DNA of 64,000 nt from Marinobacter sp. DY40_1A1 (GTDB lineage Bacteria; Pseudomonadota; Gammaproteobacteria; Pseudomonadales; Oleiphilaceae). The notes under the pieces were generated by a model. It saw only the letters and a list, made by a program, of their open reading frames with translations, was not told the DNA's origin and searched no databases. The stretch is from NCBI RefSeq assembly GCF_016597815.1, contig NZ_VCHA01000006.1, forward strand, positions 124,001 through 188,000, given 5' to 3'. Position numbers and translations under genes: made by a program. Positions within the stretch are counted from its first letter, which is position 1, and every line of letters begins with the position of its first letter. Shown here one piece after another: positions 47,116 through 54,714 of this stretch.

Positions 47116-47496
47116 ATGAGCAAACTCAAAACTTACCAGGAACAGCTTCAGGAAATCGTAGAGAAAGGCATCAATGCCGCTGAACAGCAGCAGAAGAAGC
47201 TTTCAGCCAAGCCTTTCGATTTCGCAGAAAAGCTCGAAACCGAAGCGCGTGAGTACAGCGTCAAGACACTGCGCGAGCGCTACAACGGTTACAGCGACAG
47301 CCTGTTTGGTCAGTTGCGCACGTTGAATAGCCGTTTCGGTAACTTTGCAGGCGATCTCGTAGCCAAGCTTGAAAAAGAAGCCGCTGAAGGCGCAGACGTG
47401 GTTGCTGAAGCCGCTCAGGACGTCAAGAAGACTGTAGAGACCAAGAAGCCGGCCGCCAAGACGACTGCAAAGAAGAAAACTGCTGCTTCTGCCTGA
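47116..47496 (+). CDS. Phasin-like protein with histone-like Lys/Ala tail
   Basis: A 126-residue, strongly helical protein with no signal peptide. Residues 1-90 are amphipathic (LQEIVEKGINAAEQQQKKL, TLRERYNGYSDSLFGQLRTLNSRFGNFAGDLV) and resemble phasin-type granule proteins. The last ~25 residues are Lys/Ala/Pro/Thr rich (KKPAAKTTAKKKTAASA), like the DNA-binding tails of PhaF or AlgP. A single-gene unit with a strong ribosome site and terminator. A role in coating polyhydroxyalkanoate or lipid granules is inferred; no pha genes are near. Confidence 0.65.
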   Translation: MSKLKTYQEQLQEIVEKGINAAEQQQKKLSAKPFDFAEKLETEAREYSVKTLRERYNGYSDSLFGQLRTLNSRFGNFAGDLVAKLEKEAAEGADVVAEAAQDVKKTVETKKPAAKTTAKKKTAASA

Positions 47497-47548
47497 TTCA
47501 AGGTGATGCAGTTGGGCCAGCGCGAAGTTAGCGCTGGCACATAAATAA

Positions 47549-47582
47549 AGGGCGCCAAACTGAGTTTTGGTGCCCTTTTTTG
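47549..47582 (+). terminator. Intrinsic terminator after the phasin-like gene
   Basis: Stem AGGGCGCCAAA / TTTGGTGCCCT (47549-47559 with 47566-47576, one G-T pair), followed by a T run. Confidence 0.88.
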
Positions 47583-47622
47583 TTAGGTGACAGGTAGTGT
47601 TCCGGTTCTCGTTGCCTTTGGC

Positions 47623-48279
47623 TCACTCGTCGGCGTTATCGGGATCCAGTGACAATGTGCGGGTTTCGCCGGTGACTCGTTCAAGACGTTCGATGTCTTT
47701 TTCGTATGTCTGTTTAAGAGAGTCTATCTCCTGAGTTTGCCAGGAGATTTCCCGTTCAATGTCGCGAATCTGGGATTCAAGTCGGCGGATTTTTTCGAGG
47801 GTTGCATCTGGTATCTTCTGCCCAGTGCGCTCCATATCCGCTGCACGGCTCTGCTCGTTGTCCAGTTGGCTGGAGATGACTGAGATGTTGCCTCGTTTGA
47901 GCTGGATCAGCCCTCGCAGTTCATCGAGTTTACGGTGCATGGCCTTGATGGCCTGATCCGGATGGCTGAAGCGTTTTAACAAGAGAGCATCTTTTTCACG
48001 CTGAATGGAGAGTTCTTTCTGACGCTGCTTTTCCGCCTCGCGTGCGGCGATTTCATCTTCTGTTGGCGCAGGTGGAATAGTTTCGATTACGCGCCCGTTT
48101 GAGTTCAGGATGTCGTAGCCGCGCTGTGTGGCTGGCTGCGGGATGGTGTTGCTGATGACAAGTTGGCCGTCTTCGTCCGTGAAACGGTACATGCTTGCCG
48201 CTGCTTTGACTGGAATGATCAGCGAAAACAGAAGGGCAGAAGCAGTAACTGAAAATACGGTGCGGCTTTTGTGCATCAA
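47623..48279 (-). CDS. DUF4124 exported coiled-coil protein
   Basis: A 218-residue protein with a signal peptide (cleavage near KAAA, about residue 28). A short DUF4124 domain follows (MYRFTDEDGQLVISNTIPQPATQRGYDIL), then ~140 residues of coiled coil rich in Glu, Arg, Lys and Gln. It starts right after the pyrE stop (adjacent bases) and is therefore co-transcribed with pyrE. Probably periplasmic; function unknown. Confidence 0.82.
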   Translation of the reverse strand: MMHKSRTVFSVTASALLFSLIIPVKAAASMYRFTDEDGQLVISNTIPQPATQRGYDILNSNGRVIETIPPAPTEDEIAAREAEKQRQKELSIQREKDALLLKRFSHPDQAIKAMHRKLDELRGLIQLKRGNISVISSQLDNEQSRAADMERTGQKIPDATLEKIRRLESQIRDIEREISWQTQEIDSLKQTYEKDIERLERVTGETRTLSLDPDNADE

Positions 48280-48918
48280 TCAGACTCCATAGCGTTCCCG
48301 GTAGCTGGCAACCTTTTCAGCATGGCCAGAAAACTCCGGGTTAGTCTTAAGATAGTCTAAAACTTGTTCCAGGCGGATGATACTGACCACCGGAATGCCA
48401 AATTCGCTTTCTACTTCCTGTATTGCAGAAAGCTCGCCGTTGCCTCGCTCCTGCCTGTCCAAGGCAATCAATACACCGGCAGGCTCGGCGCCTGAGGCGC
48501 GAATGAGGTCGATGGACTCGCGAATGGCTGTGCCGGCGGTAATGACATCATCTACGATTAGCACTTTGCCCTGCAACCGGGCACCAACAATATTGCCGCC
48601 TTCACCGTGATCTTTCTTTTCTTTACGGTTAAAGGCAAAGGGTTTGCTGTTACCTTCCTGGGCCAGCGCCATGGCGGTTACCGTGGCCAACGGAATGCCC
48701 TTATAGGCAGGCCCGAATATGATGTCATAATCAACGCCGCTGCGGGCGATTGCAGCTGCATAGGCTTGGCTTAGGTTTAGTAGGTCGTCGCCAGTGTTGA
48801 ATAGCCCTGCGTTAAAAAAATAAGGGCTGGCGCGACCGGATTTGAGAGTAAAGTCACCAAAACGAAGTACATTGCGGCGAATGGCGAATTCAATAAAATT
48901 TTGCTGATAGTCGTGCAT
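48280..48918 (-). CDS. pyrE: Orotate phosphoribosyltransferase
   Basis: A 212-residue enzyme that joins orotate to PRPP in UMP synthesis. The PRPP motif [19 protein letters not shown] is intact near residue 115; [19 protein letters not shown] and [15 protein letters not shown] (flexible loop) are typical. ATG 48918 gives the family length (E. coli 213). It is divergent from the Crc-family gene at 49000, as in Pseudomonas. Confidence 0.95.
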   Translation of the reverse strand: MHDYQQNFIEFAIRRNVLRFGDFTLKSGRASPYFFNAGLFNTGDDLLNLSQAYAAAIARSGVDYDIIFGPAYKGIPLATVTAMALAQEGNSKPFAFNRKEKKDHGEGGNIVGARLQGKVLIVDDVITAGTAIRESIDLIRASGAEPAGVLIALDRQERGNGELSAIQEVESEFGIPVVSIIRLEQVLDYLKTNPEFSGHAEKVASYRERYGV

Positions 48919-48999
48919 GGCAAGGCTTCTGGCGGGTGTGAATCTTTTAATAGCGCGTAAAAACGGTATCATACACACAAACCGAATCAGGGAACACGT

Positions 49000-49806
49000 A
49001 TGCGGGTAGTATCAATCAGCGTCAACGGTCTTGCCCAGGCTGTTGAAAAAGGTTTTTTTGACTGGCTGGCCGAGCAGGATGCAGACGTTGTGTGTGTTCA
49101 GGATCACCGTATGCGCGCCTATGAGATTGAGGATTTCAACCTCATTCCTGAAGGGTATGAAGCTTACTTCATCGATGGCGAAAAAAATGAGGACGGTGGC
49201 GTTGGGATATACACGCGGCACTTCCCCAAGGCCATAATGTACGGTTTCGCCAACGAGCAGGCGGATCGTGAAGGGCGCTTTATTCAGGCAGATTTCGATA
49301 AGGTTTCTGTAGCCTCTGTTCTGGCGCCCTGTGCGCTGGGTCGTGAGGAAGAGCTGATTAGCGAGGACGATCTGACGGTTCTCGACCATAAAGATGATTT
49401 TATGGATGCGTTTGGGCTGCACATGCAGAAAACCCTGCGTAAGCGTCGGCAGTTTATTTTCGGTGCAAACCTGCAAACAGCACACCATGTGACGGACGCC
49501 AGTCCGCTTTACCACAGGGTGGATTTTTCAGGGTTCTTGCCGCACGAGCGTGCCTGGCTGGATCGTTTGTTTGATGAGATGGGTTGCGTGGATGCGTTCC
49601 GTGACATCAATAAGCAGAGCAACCAGTTTACCTGGTGGCCGGAGCAGACTGAGGGTTCGCGGAAGAATGCGGGGATTCGGGTGGATTACCAGTTGATGAC
49701 ACCGGGTATTCGCAAGACCATTCAGGATGGCTGGATTGACAGCACGACCCGTTTTTCGGATCACGCTCCGGTGATTATGGATTACGATATCGAAATCGGC
49801 ATATGA
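49000..49806 (+). CDS. crc: Crc-family protein (exonuclease III fold, degenerate active site)
   Basis: A 268-residue protein of the ExoIII/APE fold. Against E. coli ExoIII, as I recall its sequence, several catalytic positions are changed: N7 to Ser, E34 to Asp (VQDHR), Y109 to Ala (SVLAPC), and the GDMN pair to GANL. The late Asp (RVDYQ) and SDHAP are kept. This loss, plus its place beside pyrE and rph, matches Crc, which in Pseudomonas binds Hfq-RNA complexes to repress catabolic genes and has no nuclease activity. AGGGA precedes ATG 49000. ExoIII function cannot be fully excluded. Confidence 0.85.
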   Translation: MRVVSISVNGLAQAVEKGFFDWLAEQDADVVCVQDHRMRAYEIEDFNLIPEGYEAYFIDGEKNEDGGVGIYTRHFPKAIMYGFANEQADREGRFIQADFDKVSVASVLAPCALGREEELISEDDLTVLDHKDDFMDAFGLHMQKTLRKRRQFIFGANLQTAHHVTDASPLYHRVDFSGFLPHERAWLDRLFDEMGCVDAFRDINKQSNQFTWWPEQTEGSRKNAGIRVDYQLMTPGIRKTIQDGWIDSTTRFSDHAPVIMDYDIEIGI

Positions 49807-49817
49807 GATAGGCGGTC

Positions 49818-50005
49818 GCGTGTCCGGAGGGGGAGACCTTTCCGGGACACGCTACAAGCACCCCTGCGGGGTCCGGCCAGCAATCACAGATTGCTGTCGT
49901 TCGGCTACGCATGAAGCTGCGCTTCATAAACGCTTGCCTCACCCCTGTGCGCTCGACTCCGGCCGTCCTTGGCCGGAGACGTTCCCGGAAAGGTCTCCCC
50001 CTCCG
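49818..50005. repeat. Structured palindromic element of nested hairpins with 23-base terminal inverted repeats
   Basis: Arms 49825-49847 and 49983-50005 are exact reverse complements. Between them lie hairpins 49860-49872 (ACCCC / GGGGT), 49879-49895 (AGCAATC / GATTGCT), 49911-49927 (ATGAAGC / GCTTCAT) and 49957-49978 (CTCCGGCC / GGCCGGAG). The left arm can also fold by itself (GCGTGTCC 49818-49825 with GGACACGC 49845-49852). It sits between two convergent stops (crc and rph) and has no T tract. It may be a dispersed repeat, a MITE or a structured RNA. Confidence 0.7.
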
Positions 50006-50077
50006 AACCCGCTAGATTGTAATAAGCTTCTATCAACCCTGGACAATTTAGCCATCCAGACTTGAGAGCTGCCTTCC

Positions 50078-50794
50078 TTAGCCTTCCAAAGCTTCTTTCT
50101 GCAGTACAAACAACTTATCAATACCCTGCTTGGCCAATGCCAGCATGCTGTTCAGTTCTTCCTGAACAAACGGTGCGGCTTCTGCAGTTCCCTGAATTTC
50201 GATGAAGCCGCCCTGGTCGGTCATGATCACGTTCAGGTCTGTATCGGCTTCGGAGTCTTCCGGGTAGTCCAGATCAACCACTGGTTCTCCTTTGTAAATA
50301 CCAACGGACACAGCGGCAATCATTTGCTTCAGCGGTGACTTCTTCAGTCGCTTGGTTTCAACCAGGTGGTTCAAGGCATCAACCAATGCCACACAGCCAC
50401 CGGTGATGGCTGCTGTGCGGGTGCCGCCATCGGCCTGGATGACGTCGCAGTCGATGGTGATGGTGTGCTCGCCCAAGGCTTTCATGTCGACGGCTGCTCG
50501 CAGGGAGCGGCCAATTAAACGTTGGATTTCGACGGTGCGGCCGCCTTGTTTGCCACGGGCTGCTTCGCGGCCCATGCGGCTGCCGGTTGAGCGGGGAAGC
50601 ATGCCGTATTCGGCGGTGATCCAGCCTTTGCCTTCTCCGCGCAGGAAGGGCGGTACTTTGTTTTCTACAGAAGCAGTGCAGATGACCTTGGTGTCCCCGA
50701 ATTCAACCAGTACGGAACCCTCGGCATGGCGGGTGTAATTCCGGGTTAGGCGAATTTCTCTGGGCTGCTCGGGAGTTCTGCCGCTTGGACGCAT
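50078..50794 (-). CDS. rph: Ribonuclease PH
   Basis: A 238-residue phosphorolytic 3'-5' exoribonuclease that trims tRNA precursors. Landmarks: [68 protein letters not shown] (phosphate site) and [19 protein letters not shown]. The length is that of the family. AGGAAACACT before ATG 50794 fixes the start. Divergent from yicC across 170 bases. Confidence 0.96.
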   Translation of the reverse strand: MRPSGRTPEQPREIRLTRNYTRHAEGSVLVEFGDTKVICTASVENKVPPFLRGEGKGWITAEYGMLPRSTGSRMGREAARGKQGGRTVEIQRLIGRSLRAAVDMKALGEHTITIDCDVIQADGGTRTAAITGGCVALVDALNHLVETKRLKKSPLKQMIAAVSVGIYKGEPVVDLDYPEDSEADTDLNVIMTDQGGFIEIQGTAEAAPFVQEELNSMLALAKQGIDKLFVLQKEALEG

Positions 50795-50964
50795 AGTGTT
50801 TCCTGATTTCTGAGGTAAGTGTCCGGGATCGTCGTGCCCCGGGCGGGTTCGAATTTGGTAGCCGGCAAGTATATCACGTTGGATCTGGGTGCCGGGGCGG
50901 CGGCTGGCTGATAGACTCATGCTTAACGAAAATTATTAAGACCAATGACCAAGCCGGAGCTGCC

Positions 50965-51831
50965 ATGATAAGAAGTATGACTGCATTTGCCCGGAAGGAT
51001 GTTCAGGATGGGCACGGAACCCTGACCTGCGAGATTCGTACCGTTAATCACCGCTACCTGGAACCCTCGTTTCGGGTGCCCGAGGCCCTGCGTGAGCTGG
51101 AGAACCCGTTTCGGGAAGAACTGAGGAAACAGTTGAAACGGGGCAAGGTGGATGTGTCGATCCGCTTGCAATCCGCTGAAGCGAGTGCACCCGGGTTTGA
51201 AATTAATGAAGACATAGCGAAGGCGGTCAATGAGGCTGCAAATCATATTAACCGTATGCTGGACAATCCTGCCCACATCAATGCACTAGATATTCTGCGC
51301 TGGCCCGGCGTGCTGTCTGTTCCGGAGCAAGACTATAGCCCGGTCAGGGAGGCTGCGTTAAAGCTCTTTAAAGATACAGTCGAAGAGCTTTCCGTTGTTC
51401 GTGCACGTGAAGGAGAGCGCTTGCGTCCTTTGTTTGAAGACCGCCTCACACACATGAGCGCCCTGGTTGCGACGGTTCGCGAAGGTATGCCGGGGTTACT
51501 CAAGGCGCAGGAAGAGCAGTTGCGTGAGCGTTTTCAGAAGGCGAAGGTGGAGCTGGATCCGGAGCGTGTTGCTCAGGAAATGGTCATGCTGGCGCAGAAG
51601 AGTGATGTAGCAGAAGAACTGGACCGGCTGGATGCGCACATCAGCGAGGTTACAGACACCCTCAAGCGTGATGAGGCCATTGGACGTCGGCTTGATTTTC
51701 TGATGCAGGAGCTGAACCGGGAAGCTAATACTCTGAGCAGCAAGAGTATTGATGCCGGCGTAACCCGCGCAGCGGTGGATTTGAAAGTGTTGATAGAGCA
51801 GGTGCGTGAGCAGGTGCAGAATATAGAGTGA
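50965..51831 (+). CDS. yicC: YicC-family endoribonuclease
   Basis: A 288-residue protein. MIRSMTAFAR at the start, VNHRYLEPSFRVPE, and the C-terminal LDRLDAHISEVTDTLKRDEAIGRRLDFLMQELNREANTLSSKS are the YicC_N and DUF1732 signatures. The E. coli member is a stress-linked endoribonuclease acting on small RNAs. In many relatives gmk follows; here it does not, and a TetR gene comes instead. CGGAG precedes the ATG. Confidence 0.92.
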   Translation: MIRSMTAFARKDVQDGHGTLTCEIRTVNHRYLEPSFRVPEALRELENPFREELRKQLKRGKVDVSIRLQSAEASAPGFEINEDIAKAVNEAANHINRMLDNPAHINALDILRWPGVLSVPEQDYSPVREAALKLFKDTVEELSVVRAREGERLRPLFEDRLTHMSALVATVREGMPGLLKAQEEQLRERFQKAKVELDPERVAQEMVMLAQKSDVAEELDRLDAHISEVTDTLKRDEAIGRRLDFLMQELNREANTLSSKSIDAGVTRAAVDLKVLIEQVREQVQNIE

Positions 51832-51840
51832 TGTCCACCC

Positions 51841-51869
51841 GGGGGCGGCTTTGCGGAGCTTCCCCCTTT
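51841..51869. terminator. Probable terminator between yicC and tetR
   Basis: Stem GGGGG..GCT / AGC..CCCCC (51841-51850 with 51857-51866; two internal mismatches), then TTTA on the plus strand. It overlaps the end of the convergent TetR gene by two bases. The T tract is short. Confidence 0.45.
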
Positions 51870-52452
51870 ATTGCTGTCCTGTCGCTACACGGTGAATCAA
51901 TTCCTCCGCCGTGGGCGCAAGCGCCATCAGTGAGCCATTATCTTTTTCAGTGAGCTCATAGAGAATAAGCTCGTTTATTCCCGCCACCAGCGCCATGCTC
52001 ATTAGCAGGCTCAGCGATTGCAGCGTGCTGTCGTGGGCACGTTGCTGCTCAACTTGTTTCTGCAGGAACACGGCGAATTGCTCTGCTACCTTGCGCCGCA
52101 TTTGAACCCCTGACTCCCCCAGTGCCGCGAGATCTATATAAAGAGCCCGCATCAAATGGGGCTTGGACTCTATAAAAAACAGGTAGGCCTGAGTGATATC
52201 CCTTACCAGTACGGACCAGACTTTTGTGGTCGAGCTGGCCTCGAGAACCGCCACCATCATGCCCTTGCTTGTGTGATCGGCTAGTGCAAGCAGGCAATCG
52301 TCTTTGTTCTGGAAGTGTTCATAGAACGTGCGCCGTGATACCCGGGCAGCGGCGGCGATATCTGCCAGAGTAATCTCTCGATAACGTTTTTTTTCAAGGG
52401 CTTGCGCAAGGCCATCAAGTAGCCGGATACGGTAACTGGTTTCAGCCTTCAT
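51868..52452 (-). CDS. TetR-family repressor
   Basis: A 194-residue regulator. Helix-turn-helix near 20-60: ITLADIAAAARVSRRTFYEHFQNKDDCLLALADH. The C-terminal ~130 residues are a ligand-binding helical domain with no clear family. It is divergent from the DUF2236 oxygenase gene, and the 151-base gap contains two matched operators (52515-52532 and 52556-52573). Auto-repression plus control of the oxygenase is the natural reading. Ligand unknown. Confidence 0.85.
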   Translation of the reverse strand: MKAETSYRIRLLDGLAQALEKKRYREITLADIAAAARVSRRTFYEHFQNKDDCLLALADHTSKGMMVAVLEASSTTKVWSVLVRDITQAYLFFIESKPHLMRALYIDLAALGESGVQMRRKVAEQFAVFLQKQVEQQRAHDSTLQSLSLLMSMALVAGINELILYELTEKDNGSLMALAPTAEELIHRVATGQQ

Positions 52453-52510
52453 TATATTTTGTCCAGCTCAGGAGCTTCGCCGCTTCGGGGTATTTTGCGA
52501 AGTAAGATTA

Positions 52511-52536
52511 ATTTTGGTACTTGATAGTACCAAAAT
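52511..52536. promoter_or_regulatory. Operator A (perfect 11-base inverted repeat)
   Basis: ATTTTGGTACT, spacer TGAT, then its exact reverse complement. Core TGGTACT-N4-AGTACCA at 52515-52532. Likely bound by the adjacent TetR protein. Confidence 0.75.
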
Positions 52537-52555
52537 ACATTGAGGGCTGGTAGTC

Positions 52556-52573
52556 TGGTACTGGGGCGTACCA
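52556..52573. promoter_or_regulatory. Operator B (same motif, one mismatch)
   Basis: TGGTACT, spacer GGGG, CGTACCA. Same half-site and spacing as operator A, centre 41 bases away (about four helical turns). It lies 30 bases before the DUF2236 start. Confidence 0.7.
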
Positions 52574-52603
52574 AAAACAATTGATAACAGGGGAAGCTGA
52601 GTT

Positions 52604-53824
52604 ATGGATCTTCAAAAAGTGCCCTCACGGCACGGCACGGACAGAGCCGAAGCTGAGAGAATTGCCAAGCCGCTGCTTTGGTTGATCCATGATCGCAAGG
52701 CTGCGGTCCCCGATGAGCAACAATGGCAGCGCATGGGGGAGGCCCTGATGGTTGGCGATCCGGTTGCAGATGATCTGGCAAAGTACGTTCGGGGCGAGGG
52801 CGGCGGTAAGGCTTTTGCTCAGTTCAAGAAAATCGTGGACTCGGGAGATTTCGATCAGAAGGGCCTGGCTCCGCAGTTGCGTGCATTCTTTGATGCGGTC
52901 AAACAGCCCCCCGAGTGGGTGGATTGGGATCGGCTGGAAAGAGGCGCTCGGGCCTCCTCTATTTCCGGACAAACGGGCATGCGTGTATTGCGCGATCTGG
53001 GGTTGATGGCGGGTTATCAGGCCCGGGGTATCAACCAGACGTTGATCATGACCGGCGCACTGGAGAAGGGCGTATCGCGTCGGGTTGCGGAGACTGCCAA
53101 ATGGTGGCTGGACTGCTCGACTCCGGGGGGGATGAAGCCTGGCGCTGAAGGCTTCAAGACAACTTTACGGGTTCGCTTGATTCACGCCATGGTTCGTGAG
53201 CAACTTCTGGAAAATCCCGAGTGGGATACGTCCATGTGGGGTCTTCCGGTTAACCAGCTTGACATGCAAGCAACCTATCTGGCGTTTTCCGTATCCTTCC
53301 TCTTTGGTCAGAAACTGATGGGCACTCTTATCAGTCGCCAGGATGCAGAAGATGTCATGCATTTATGGCGTTACATCGGTTGGCTCATGGGAGTTGATGA
53401 ATGGCTGCTGTGTAAGTCCGAGCAGGAAGGCAGAATCGCCCTTTACCAGAATGTTATTAGCCAGGCTACGGGGGACGAGAACAGTCGCAAGCTTGGTCGC
53501 TCACTGATGGACGAGCCGCTTGGCAGACGTTACCCGAGCTTTGGCAAGCTCCGGGGCCACTGGGAGCGACAGGTTCATTTGAGCATGACAAGGCTGTTTG
53601 TTGGTGGAAAAGGAATGGACGCACTCGGTTTGCCGAGAACGGCTATGCCTTGGTATCCGGCTGTGTTTGCGCCGTTGAACGCCGTATGGACAACCGGCCA
53701 CAGACTGTTGCCAGGTGGCCGTGAGCGCCTGATTCGGAACGGCATTAAAGCACAGCGAACCCAGCTGCACACGCTGTTTGGAAGAGATGTGCCAGAGATC
53801 ACCAGCGGTGTTCAGTTTGGGTGA
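52604..53824 (+). CDS. DUF2236 heme oxygenase-like protein (Lcp/MpaB family)
   Basis: A 406-residue, all-helical, cytosolic protein. The segment LRVRLIHAMVREQL, with His near residue 194, fits the proximal heme ligand helix of the latex-clearing-protein (Lcp) and MpaB families (DUF2236). WAVPVNQ-like MWGLPVNQLDMQATYLAFS and HLWRYIGWLMGVDEWL are also typical. Family members cleave rubber or farnesyl chains with O2. No Tat signal is visible, so this one is intracellular and its substrate differs. Probably repressed by the divergent TetR protein. A GGGGAAG site precedes the ATG. Confidence 0.75.
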   Translation: MDLQKVPSRHGTDRAEAERIAKPLLWLIHDRKAAVPDEQQWQRMGEALMVGDPVADDLAKYVRGEGGGKAFAQFKKIVDSGDFDQKGLAPQLRAFFDAVKQPPEWVDWDRLERGARASSISGQTGMRVLRDLGLMAGYQARGINQTLIMTGALEKGVSRRVAETAKWWLDCSTPGGMKPGAEGFKTTLRVRLIHAMVREQLLENPEWDTSMWGLPVNQLDMQATYLAFSVSFLFGQKLMGTLISRQDAEDVMHLWRYIGWLMGVDEWLLCKSEQEGRIALYQNVISQATGDENSRKLGRSLMDEPLGRRYPSFGKLRGHWERQVHLSMTRLFVGGKGMDALGLPRTAMPWYPAVFAPLNAVWTTGHRLLPGGRERLIRNGIKAQRTQLHTLFGRDVPEITSGVQFG

Positions 53825-53913
53825 TCGCTGTCTCAGGTAGCCTGTGTTCGCTATCACCGGATTCGGCTGTCAGGCCGATCCCGGCGCTAGATTCCCGTCA
53901 GCTCTTTGCGTTG

Positions 53914-53938
53914 CGCCGCGCCGGTTGGCGGCGCGGCG
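53914..53938. other. GC-rich hairpin downstream of the DUF2236 gene
   Basis: CGCCGCGC (53914-53921) pairs with GCGCGGCG (53931-53938), extendable to ten base pairs. There is no T tract, so it is not a classic intrinsic terminator. It may stabilise the 3' end or be Rho-related. Confidence 0.45.
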
Positions 53939-54088
53939 TCAAGTCGTTGAGAAAGCTTGCAGTAATCCTGCCAAATGCCTGATAATCACAGGCCAGTCCA
54001 TCCCTTCGTACATCACTATCACGGTTGCCTTGCTGGTCTCCGAACGATCTGATCAGGAGGCAGAATTCACTTTCATGGCTAATGTTCA

Positions 54089-54703
54089 ATGACCGGCGTA
54101 CAGCGACATATTCTCGATACTGCCCTCCGGCATTTTGCCGATACAGGTGAGCAGAGCATATCGGTCAGCGATTTGTCGCGAACAGCTAAAATCGCCCGTG
54201 GAACCATCTACAATAATTTTGATGATGTAACCAATCTGTTCCCCATGGTGACCGAGCAAGTCTGTAGCAGGTTTGAGGACGAGGCCCGAGAGTTAATAAG
54301 CACTGTTGATAAGCCAAGAGTTGCTTTGAGTGTGCTCCTTGGGCTCTTCCTGAGATACGCCCATGAGCTGCCAGAGCATGGGCGTTTTCTTATCCGGTTT
54401 GCGCCTTATATTGGGCGGCTCAGGGACATCTGGAGCAATCTGCCCTACGAGGTTTTGCGCCGAGCTGTCGAGGAAGGGCAGTTGCCGCTCGCGAAAGACC
54501 AGGCAGTTTACTATCTGCAATTGCTTGCTGGGTCCACATACGGGTTCATGACACTGGTCGTTGAGGGGCAAAAAAGCTGGAGAGAGTCGACTGAGGCGTT
54601 AAGCTTGATGGTATTGGCTGCGTGCGGAGTGCCCCAGCAGGATGCCAAGAATGATGCCCGTGAGGCGCTTGAGATCTTGACGGCCTCCTCAGAGGCCGTC
54701 TGA
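54089..54703 (+). CDS. TetR-family regulator near the ketone-catabolic operon
   Basis: A 204-residue protein with a TetR DNA-binding domain (ISVSDLSRTAKIARGTIYNNFDDVTNLFPMV near residues 22-54) and a helical C-terminus that has YAHELPEHGRFLIRFAPYIG. Nothing indicates its ligand. The start ATG 54089 has a poor ribosome site. It is convergent with the aldehyde dehydrogenase gene, whose stop is 12 bases from its own stop, so it is a candidate controller of the five-gene operon by position alone. Confidence 0.75.
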   Translation: MTGVQRHILDTALRHFADTGEQSISVSDLSRTAKIARGTIYNNFDDVTNLFPMVTEQVCSRFEDEARELISTVDKPRVALSVLLGLFLRYAHELPEHGRFLIRFAPYIGRLRDIWSNLPYEVLRRAVEEGQLPLAKDQAVYYLQLLAGSTYGFMTLVVEGQKSWRESTEALSLMVLAACGVPQQDAKNDAREALEILTASSEAV

Positions 54704-54714
54704 AAGCAGTGAGA

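Noticed and set aside
54679..54700. Nine-base hairpin GACGGCCTC / GAGGCCGTC at the end of the TetR gene
   Set aside because: Strong stem but no T tract and inside coding sequence; not called a terminator, though it may still affect the convergent transcripts.
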